Source: Dyella jiangningensis
GTDB lineage: Bacteria; Pseudomonadota; Gammaproteobacteria; Xanthomonadales; Rhodanobacteraceae
NCBI RefSeq assembly: GCF_003264855.1
Contig: NZ_NFZS01000005.1
Coordinates: 1-64,000 of the forward strand
Direction: 5' to 3'
Length of the DNA stretch: 64,000 nucleotides
The position numbers were made by a program, and so were the translations under genes. This document shows, piece after piece, positions 52,494-60,200 of the stretch. The notes under the pieces were generated by a model. The model did no database searches. It was not told the origin of the DNA and saw only the letters and a list, made by a program, of their open reading frames with translations. The number at the start of each line of letters is the position of its first letter. The stretch's first letter is position 1.

Positions 52494-53696
52494 ATGAATG
52501 TCGATATCGTGGTGGTTGGTGCCGGCCCTGCCGGCCTCTGTTTTGCGCGCGCCCTGGCCGATACCGGGCTCAGCATCGTGGTGATCGAACGGCAACCGCT
52601 CGGTGCGTTGAGCGAACCGGCTTTCGATGGACGCGAGATCGCCCTGACCCAACGCTCCGTGCGCATCCTGCGCAAGCTGGGCCTGTGGGATCGCCTGGGG
52701 GCGTCGGACATCTCGCCGCTGCGCACCGCTCGCGTGCTCAACGGGCATTCGCTTCATGGCCTGAGCGTGCTGCCCACCGGCACGGGCGATGCGGAGCTGG
52801 GTTTCCTGGTGCCCAACGACCGCATCCGCCGCGCGGCCTATGCCAGCGTGCAGCAGGAGCCGCGCATCACACTCGTGACCGATACGGCCGTGAGCTCGGT
52901 GTCGCTGGCCGATGGCCACCCGCAACTGCAGCTTGCCGATGGCACCAGCGTGGTCGCGCGCCTGGTCGTGGCCGCCGACAGCCGCTTCTCGTCGCTGCGT
53001 CGCGACGCGGGCATTTCGGTCGACATGCATGACTTCGGCAAGACCATGCTCGTCTGCCGCATGGCATTGGAGAAATCCCACGATGGCGAGGCGCTGGAGT
53101 GGTTCGATCACGGACAGACCATGGCGTTGCTGCCGTTGCACAACGGAGAGGCTTCGGTCGTGCTGACCTTGCCGGGCCACACCATGAAATCCGTGATGGC
53201 ACTCGATGACGGGCAGTTCAACCAGGACATGCGCCGGCGCTTCGATGGCCGTTTCGGCGCGATGAGCCTGACCAGCACGCGCCATACCTATCCCCTGGTC
53301 GCCACCTACGCCCATCGCTTCATCGGTCCTCGCCTCGCACTGATCGGCGATGCCGCCGTGGGCATGCACCCCGTCACCGCGCATGGTTTCAATCTCGGCC
53401 TGCTCAGCGTGGACACGCTCGCCGGCCAGATCCGCCGCGCGCACGCCGCCGGCCAGGATTTCGCCTCAGCCCGCGTGCTGCAGCGCTATGAGCGCGCGCA
53501 CCGCGTCGCGACGCTTCCGCTTTACTTCGCCACGCAGGCCATCGTGAAGCTCTACACCGACGATCGCCTGCCCGCGCGCGTGGCGCGCACCGCCCTGCTG
53601 CGTGCGGCCCAGGCCACGCCGCCGTTCCGGCGCACGCTGGCCCGCATGCTCGAAGCCCAGGATCGCGACGATCGCCCGACGCCGACGTCCGGATGA
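52494..53696 (+). CDS. ubiM: Ubiquinone hydroxylase UbiM (5-demethoxyubiquinol hydroxylase)
   Basis: The 400-residue flavoprotein hydroxylates the ubiquinone ring. The FAD fold is DIVVVGAGPAGLCFARAL (~4-21), with ALSEPAFDGREIALTQRSVRIL and the second FAD motif ALIGDAAVGMHPVTAHGFNLGL (~281-302). The HPVTAHGFNLGL stretch and the EPAFDGREIALT start are those I associate with UbiM rather than UbiH/UbiF, a broad-specificity member found in other Gram-negatives. No other ubi gene is adjacent. It could be another member of the UbiH/UbiF group. Confidence 0.8.
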   Translation: MNVDIVVVGAGPAGLCFARALADTGLSIVVIERQPLGALSEPAFDGREIALTQRSVRILRKLGLWDRLGASDISPLRTARVLNGHSLHGLSVLPTGTGDAELGFLVPNDRIRRAAYASVQQEPRITLVTDTAVSSVSLADGHPQLQLADGTSVVARLVVAADSRFSSLRRDAGISVDMHDFGKTMLVCRMALEKSHDGEALEWFDHGQTMALLPLHNGEASVVLTLPGHTMKSVMALDDGQFNQDMRRRFDGRFGAMSLTSTRHTYPLVATYAHRFIGPRLALIGDAAVGMHPVTAHGFNLGLLSVDTLAGQIRRAHAAGQDFASARVLQRYERAHRVATLPLYFATQAIVKLYTDDRLPARVARTALLRAAQATPPFRRTLARMLEAQDRDDRPTPTSG

Positions 53697-53772
53697 ACGG
53701 CCAACGCCGGTGTTTACGCGTCACTCACGCGAGCGCTGGCAACGTGGCTCTTCATTCTGCGAGGAGCACGCC

Positions 53773-54105
53773 ATGGGCCGACCCTACGACATCGAAAACA
53801 CCGTCAATGGCGTCCGCGAACGGGTGGGCGACCGCATCCGCCACTATGCAGGCGAAGCCGCCGACCGCGCAGACGACCTGATGGAACGCGGGCGCGATGC
53901 GCGCCGCCGCTTCGGACGCAACCGCAACACCTACGCGCGCCGCATCGGCCACGCCGCGGAAGACTTCGCCGACGAAGCCAACTACCAATACCGCCGTCTG
54001 CGCCGCCATGTATCACGACATCCGGTCGCGACCACGGCCATCGTGGCTGGCACGGTCGGCGCGTTCCTGTTGTTGCGGCATTTGTTCCGTGATCAGGATG
54101 ACTGA
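53773..54105 (+). CDS. Small tail-anchored membrane protein (ElaB/YqjD-like architecture)
   Basis: The 110-residue product has a long charged helical region full of arginine and acidic residues (RERVGDRIRHYAGEAADRAD) and ends with one membrane helix (ATTAIVAGTVGAFLLLRHLF). This is the layout of ElaB/YqjD-type proteins, which bind ribosomes at the inner membrane in stationary phase in E. coli. Similarity is architectural only. GAGGAG precedes the ATG. A strong terminator follows immediately. Confidence 0.7.
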   Translation: MGRPYDIENTVNGVRERVGDRIRHYAGEAADRADDLMERGRDARRRFGRNRNTYARRIGHAAEDFADEANYQYRRLRRHVSRHPVATTAIVAGTVGAFLLLRHLFRDQDD

Positions 54106-54130
54106 GGTGTTTCTTTTTCCGTGGCATAAA

Positions 54131-54157
54131 AAGACCCGCCGTTTGGCGGGTTTTTTT
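54131..54157 (+). terminator. Intrinsic terminator
   Basis: CCCGCC / GGCGGG with loop GTTT is followed by seven T residues, 25 bp after the tail-anchored protein stop codon. Confidence 0.9.
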
Positions 54158-54216
54158 ATGGCATGCGGAGTGGTCCGGCGAGGAGCCGAAAACATGAAGA
54201 CCGGCGCGAAGGGCTG

Positions 54217-54239
54217 TAGCGCACAGGGTGCGCTCCCAC
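54217..54239. repeat. Single REP-A copy
   Basis: TAGCGCACAGGGTGCGCTCC lies in the convergent gap before aceE; a degenerate remnant (GCGCACCAGGTACGCCCCTA) follows at 54282-54302. Confidence 0.75.
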
Positions 54240-54323
54240 AACATAGGAAAAGGCCGCGCCAGTTAAGTGAATAGGACGAGCGCGCACCAGGTACGCCCCT
54301 ACAAAAGAGGGAGGGCACCGGCG

Positions 54324-54356
54324 AAAAAAAAGGCCCGCTGGATCGCAGCGGGCCTT
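54324..54356 (-). terminator. Intrinsic terminator of aceE
   Basis: Read leftward, AAGGCCCGCTG / CAGCGGGCCTT (11-bp stem, loop GATCG) is followed by T residues. It lies 44 bp beyond the aceE stop. Confidence 0.88.
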
Positions 54357-54399
54357 CTCATCCTGCTTCCTCACCCAAAGGGAAGGAAAGAACCGAGCA

Positions 54400-57093
54400 T
54401 CAAACCGTCAGCGGATTCGGCTTTTCCGGATCGAGCTTGTAGGTCTTGATGGCGCGGGCGACGTCCTTCGCGTTGACCTTGCCGTCCTTCGCCAGCGCGG
54501 CCAATGCGGCATGCGCGATCCAGTAGCGATCCACCTCGAAGAAGCCACGCAGGTGTTCGCGCGTATCCGAACGGCCGAAACCGTCGGTGCCCAGCACCGT
54601 GTAGCGCATGCCATCCGGCATGAAGGCGCGGATCTGGTCGGCGAACTCGCGCACGTAGTCGGTGGCGGCGATCGCCGGACCCTGGCGGCCCTGCAGCAGG
54701 CCGGTAACGAACGGCACGCGCTGCTCGGCTTCCGGATGCAGACGGTTCCAGCGCTCGGCGTCGAAACCGTCGCGACGCAGTTCGCTGAAGCTCGGGCAGG
54801 ACCAGATGTCGGAGGTAACGCCGAAGTCCTTCTCCAGCAGTTCGGCGGCGGCAATCACTTCGCGCAGGATCGTGCCCGAACCCAGCAGCTGCACGCGCGG
54901 CTCGCCCTTCTTCGGCTTGCCGGCGTCCTTGAACAGGTACATGCCCTTGATGATGCCTTCCTCGACGCCCTGCGGCAGGTCGGGGTGGCTGTAGTTCTCG
55001 TTCATCACGGTGATGTAGTAGTAGACGTCTTCCTGCTCCTGCACCATGCGACGGGTGCCATCCTGCAGGATCACCGCGATTTCATAGGAGAACGTCGGGT
55101 CGTACGACTTCACGTTCGGAATCGCACCGGACAGCAGGTGCGAATGGCCGTCCTCGTGCTGCAGGCCTTCGCCGTTCAGCGTGGTACGGCCCGCGGTGCC
55201 GCCGATCAGGAAGCCGCGTGCACGCATGTCGCCGGCCGCCCAGGCCAGGTCGCCGATGCGCTGGAAGCCGAACATCGAGTAGTAGATGAAGAACGGCAGC
55301 ATCGGCTGGTTGCTGATGCTGTAGCTGGTGGCCGCGGCCATCCAGGCGGCCATGCCGCCGGCCTCGGAGATGCCTTCCTGCAGCACCTGGCCCTTCTGGT
55401 CTTCGCGGTAGTACAGCAGCTGGTCGGCGTCCTGCGGACGGTACTTCTGGCCGAACGGCGCGTAGATGCCGATCTGGCGGAACATGCCTTCCATGCCGAA
55501 CGTGCGGGCCTCGTCGGCCACGATCGGCACGATGCGCTCGCCGATCTGCTTGTCGCGCAGCAAGAGGTTCATGCCGCGCACGAGCGCCATGGTGGTGGAG
55601 ATCTCGCGCTCGCCGGTGCCGTTGGTGATCTGCGTGAACGCCGAGAGATCCGGCGCCTTCAGCTTCACGTCGGTCTGGCGGCGACGCTGCGGCAGGAAGC
55701 CGCCCAGCGCGCGGCGACGCTCCATCATGTACTGCACTTCCGGCGAATCCTTGCCCGGGTGGTAGTACGGCACCTCGGCCAGCTTGTCGTCCGTCACCGG
55801 GATGTTGAAGCGGTCGCGGAAGTGGCGCACGGCGTCGGCGTCCAGCTTCTTCTGCTGGTGCGTCGGGTTCTGCGATTCGCCGGCCGAGCCCATGCCGTAG
55901 CCCTTCACCGTCTTGGCCAGGATCACCGTGGGCATGCCCTTGGTGTTCACGGCCTGGTGATAGGCCGCATAGACCTTGTGCGGGTCATGACCGCCGCGGT
56001 TGAGGCGCCAGATGTCGTCGTCGGACAGGTTGGCGACCATCTCGCGCGTCTCCGGATACTTGCCGAAGAAATGCTCGCGCGTATAAGCGCCACCGAAGGC
56101 CTTGCACGCCTGGTACTCGCCGTCGACCGTTTCCATCATCAGCTTGCGCAGCACGCCCTTCGTGTCGCGGGTGAGGAGCGGATCCCAGTAGCTGCCCCAG
56201 ACCACCTTGATGGCGTTCCAGCCAGCGCCGCGGAACACGCCCTCGAGTTCCTGGATGATCTTGCCGTTGCCGCGCACCGGACCGTCCAGGCGCTGCAGGT
56301 TGGCGTTGATGACGAACACCAGGTTGTCCAGGCCTTCGCGGCCGGCCAGCGAGATGGCGCCGAGCGACTCGGGCTCATCGGTTTCGCCGTCGCCCATGAA
56401 GCACCAGATCTTGCGATCGGTCTTCGGCATCAGGCCGCGGTTTTCCAGGTACTTCCAGAACTGCGCCTGGTAGATCGCCTGGATCGGACCCAGGCCCATC
56501 GACACCGTCGGCACCTGCCAGTAGTCCGGCATCAGCCACGGATGCGGGTAGGACGACAGGCCACGACCATGGCCGGCCACTTCCATGCGGAACAGGTCGA
56601 GCTGTTCCTCGGAGATGCGGCCTTCCAGGAACGAGCGTGCGTAGATGCCCGGGCTGGAATGGCCCTGGTGGAACACCAGGTCGCCCGGATGGTCGGCGCT
56701 CGGTGCGCGCCAGAAATGGTTGAAGCCCACGTCATACAGCGTCGCCGAAGAGGCGAAGCTGGCGATATGGCCGCCCAGCTCGCCCGGCTTGCGGTTGGCG
56801 CGCACCACCATGGCCATCGCGTTCCAGCGGACCAGCGTGCGGATGCGCCATTCCATCGCCGCGTCGCCGCTCATCTTCGCTTCGTTGGCGGGCGCGATGG
56901 TGTTGACGTATTCGGTGGTCGGGTTGAACGGCAGGTAGCCGCCGGCCCGGCGGGTCGAATCGACCATCTTCTCCAGCAGGTAATGCGCGCGCTCGGTGCC
57001 GTCATGGTTGATGACCGCATTGAGCGATTCGACCCATTCCTGGGTTTCGGTGGGGTCGAGGTCCTGGTGAAGGATGTCGTCGAGCTGATCCAT
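54400..57093 (-). CDS. aceE: Pyruvate dehydrogenase E1 component, homodimeric
   Basis: The 897-residue enzyme decarboxylates pyruvate and passes the acetyl group to AceF. It starts TQEWVESLNAVI and has the thiamine diphosphate motif GDGETDEPES ending VFVINANLQ (~270-308). The family landmarks YPHPWLMPDYWQVPTVSMGL and WSCPSFSELRRDG and the late RTTLNGEGLQHEDGHSH are also present. The length matches E. coli AceE (887). The ATG is preceded by GGAGAGAAG; an in-frame extension upstream is not used. In this genome region it is unlinked to aceF-lpdA, about 20 kb away on the same strand. Regulation in step with them must therefore be by other means. Confidence 0.96.
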   Translation of the reverse strand: MDQLDDILHQDLDPTETQEWVESLNAVINHDGTERAHYLLEKMVDSTRRAGGYLPFNPTTEYVNTIAPANEAKMSGDAAMEWRIRTLVRWNAMAMVVRANRKPGELGGHIASFASSATLYDVGFNHFWRAPSADHPGDLVFHQGHSSPGIYARSFLEGRISEEQLDLFRMEVAGHGRGLSSYPHPWLMPDYWQVPTVSMGLGPIQAIYQAQFWKYLENRGLMPKTDRKIWCFMGDGETDEPESLGAISLAGREGLDNLVFVINANLQRLDGPVRGNGKIIQELEGVFRGAGWNAIKVVWGSYWDPLLTRDTKGVLRKLMMETVDGEYQACKAFGGAYTREHFFGKYPETREMVANLSDDDIWRLNRGGHDPHKVYAAYHQAVNTKGMPTVILAKTVKGYGMGSAGESQNPTHQQKKLDADAVRHFRDRFNIPVTDDKLAEVPYYHPGKDSPEVQYMMERRRALGGFLPQRRRQTDVKLKAPDLSAFTQITNGTGEREISTTMALVRGMNLLLRDKQIGERIVPIVADEARTFGMEGMFRQIGIYAPFGQKYRPQDADQLLYYREDQKGQVLQEGISEAGGMAAWMAAATSYSISNQPMLPFFIYYSMFGFQRIGDLAWAAGDMRARGFLIGGTAGRTTLNGEGLQHEDGHSHLLSGAIPNVKSYDPTFSYEIAVILQDGTRRMVQEQEDVYYYITVMNENYSHPDLPQGVEEGIIKGMYLFKDAGKPKKGEPRVQLLGSGTILREVIAAAELLEKDFGVTSDIWSCPSFSELRRDGFDAERWNRLHPEAEQRVPFVTGLLQGRQGPAIAATDYVREFADQIRAFMPDGMRYTVLGTDGFGRSDTREHLRGFFEVDRYWIAHAALAALAKDGKVNAKDVARAIKTYKLDPEKPNPLTV

Positions 57094-57232
57094 GGGGAGC
57101 TTCTCTCCGCGGCGCCCGGGGGTTGGCGCGGCAATAGGTGGACGCCCCCTGGGCGAGGAGGCGGGAAACCCTCCGAGTGTAGCTCCGGCGGCCTTTTTCG
57201 CCAATTGGATCGAGACAATACGGCCGCGAATG

Positions 57233-57258
57233 GGTGGGTCCGGAGATCCGGACCCACC
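57233..57258 (-). terminator. Perfect hairpin after the autotransporter gene
   Basis: GGTGGGTCCGGA / TCCGGACCCACC form a perfect 12-bp stem with a 2-nt loop, 7 bp past the autotransporter stop. No T run follows on the minus strand, so it is a factor-dependent end or a stabilising hairpin. Confidence 0.6.
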
Positions 57259-57265
57259 GCGTCCC

Positions 57266-60200
57266 TTACGGGTCGAACTTCTTCTCCACGCCCAGCTGGA
57301 TCGACTGGTTGTCGCGCGTGCTGTTGTCCAGCAGGTTCTGGTACTCCGCGCGCAACGACCAGCCGCTGACCGTCTGCAGCATCACGCCCGCGCCGACCAG
57401 GGTGTGGTTGCGCGAGGTGCCGCCCAGCGAGGCGGAGTACAGGGGGCCACCCAGCAGGTCCGCATAGCGCATGGCGGCCACGCTGGAACCCTGGAAGTCG
57501 TGCCGGAATTCGGCACGCAGCTGCGGCATCCACACACCGTAGTCGCGCTTGGCCACCCACTGCGCGCGCAGGCCCAGCACGCCGGTGCTGGTCTTCACCG
57601 TCTGGCTCTCGTACTGCAGCGCGTAGATGTCGTCGCCATGCTCGGTGTAGCTGTCGAGGCTGGCGCGGGCGAAGTCGAAGCGACCGTACGGGGACACCAG
57701 CATGCCGTCCTGCGTGCGGTGTTCGTAGCCCACCGACAGCGAGGCGAACAGCTGCGTGCCATCGCGGCTTCCGTGCACCGTGTTGCCGTTGTCGGTGACG
57801 TAGCGGCGCGCATCGAACGACATCCACTGGTAGCCAGCCAGCGCATCGATATAGACCAGCGGCGACGGCCGATAGCTGCCATACACGGCGGCGCTGTAGC
57901 CATCCACCGTGCTGCGGCTGTCGTGATGGCCGATGTCCGACGCGTCGTGGCCGTAACCCACGCCGGCGCCCAGCGCGAACGTGTCGCCGAAGGCACGATC
58001 CACGCCCATGCTGATGCCGGACGTGGTGAAGTCGATGCCATTGTCGCTCGTGCCCGGCAGCGTCTTGCCGAAGTTCACGGCGCCGCCGGTCCATACCGAC
58101 CACCCGCCCAGCTTGCCGCCACCGCTTGTCGCCTCGCCCGTCGACGGCTCGTCCGGCTGCACGATGTAGCGACGGCTCCACTCGTCGTCGCGACCGCGCA
58201 GCCCAAGCATCGGGTCGCGGTTCTGGCGAGCACTCGCCGAGCTCAGGCTGATGCCGTTGGTGAATCCACCGCTGGCCGCGCCGGTGTGCAGCGTTTCCAG
58301 CCGGCGCTGGAAGTTGTCGATCTGTCCCAGCGCGAGGCGTCGTGCCGAATCCGCCTGCGCCGCCAGGATGCCGAGGACTTCCGCGTCCTTCGACGGATCG
58401 CTGCGTCCCGTCACGCTGATGGTGACGGTGGCGGCGGCCGAGGTGGCGTACGCATTGCTCAACGTATAGCTGACCTGCGCCTGCCCGCTGAAGGCGCTGT
58501 TTGCGGTGAAGTCGAGCGTGTAGCCGGAAGCGGAACCGTGGACGCTGGCACTGCCCGCATTGGAAGGCGATACCGCGATCAGCGTCGCCGCAGTGAACGG
58601 ACCGCCGTGCGCTGCACTGGTCAGATCCACCTGCACCGTGCGCCCGGCCACCACGCTGGCGCTCAATGCCGCAGGCAGCGGCACGGGATTCACCGTGACC
58701 GTAACGCGCGCCGGCTGCGATGCGCCGAAGGGATTGGACAGCGTGTAGTCCAGGGTCACCGCTCCCGATGCATCGATCGGCGCCGTATAGACGATATCGG
58801 TGCCACTCACCGACGCCGTGCCCTTGGCCGGCGCCGTGACGATCGCCACCGTGGTGAACGGCGCGCCCGTGGCGCCCTGCGTGGCGTGGATCGTCACCGA
58901 CTTGCCGGCCAGCACCGTCGCTGACTGCGCGGCAGCGACCGGCACCGCCAGCGGCGTCACCGTGATGCTGACGGTGGCCGGCGTGGAGGTTCCGCCGGGG
59001 CCTATCGCCGTATAGGTGAAGCTGTCGTTGCCGAAGTAGTTGCTGGCCGGCGTGTAGACCACGTTGAGCCCGTTGACCGTCGCGCTGCCGTGGGCCGGCG
59101 CCTGCGCCACCGCGATGCTGGTGATCGGACCGGTGTCATTGGCGGTCACCGCGAGGGTCGCGGGCGAGTTGGCCGGCGTCGTGGCGGTATCGTTCACCAC
59201 CACCGGTGCCGGCTGGTTGATGCCCACCGTGTACGCCTGGCTGCCGGTGAAGCCGAAACCATCCGTCACCTTCACCGTGAAGCTGTAGTTGCCTGCCGCA
59301 CTCGGCGTACCGGATAGGCTGCCCGCGCTGCTCAACGCCACGCCCGGAGGCAGCGCGCCTGCGGCGAGGCTGTAGGTATAGCCGCCATTGCCGCCGCTCG
59401 CGCTCAGCGACTGGTTGTACGCGACAGCAACCTGACCGCCCGGCACCGCCGCCGGCGTGAGGGTGATGCTCGGCGCATTGATGGTGAACGTATAGGCCTG
59501 GCTGCCGGTGAAGCCGAAACCGTCGGTCACCTTGACGGTGACGTTGTAATTGCCGGCGGTCGTCGGCGTGCCGGAAACCACACCGGCACTGCTCAACGCA
59601 ATGCCTGGCGGCAGCGCGCCCGACACGAGGCTGAAGGTATAGCCACCGTTGCCGCCGCTGGCGGTCAAGGTCTGGTTGAAGGCCACGCCGCCCGTGCCTG
59701 CCGGCAGCGTCCCCGGCGAAATACTGATCGATGGCGCATTCACCGTAAACGTGTACGACTGGCTGCCGGTGAAACTGAAGCCGTCGGTCGCGGTGACAGT
59801 GAAGTTGTAGGTGCCTGCTGTCGTCGGCGTGCCGGACACGACGCCACTGCTGCTCAACCCGATGCCGGGCGGCAGCGCACCCGCCGACAGGCTATAGGTA
59901 TAGCTGCCGCTACCGCCGGTAGCGGTCAAGGTCTGGTTGTAGCCGGTGCCACCGGTCCCGGGCGGCAGTGTCGACGGGGAGACAGTGATCGACGGAGCGC
60001 TCACGGTCAGCGAGTACGACTGGGTTGCCGTGAACGGCGCACCGGTACCGGTGCTGCTGTCGGTTGCCTTCACGGTGAAATTGAACGTACCGGCAGCAGT
60101 GGGCGTGCCGGACAGCACGCCGGCCGACGACAGCGCCAGGCCTGCGGGAATCGAACCCGACGTGAGCGAATAGGTATACGGCGCCGTGCCGCCGCTGGCG

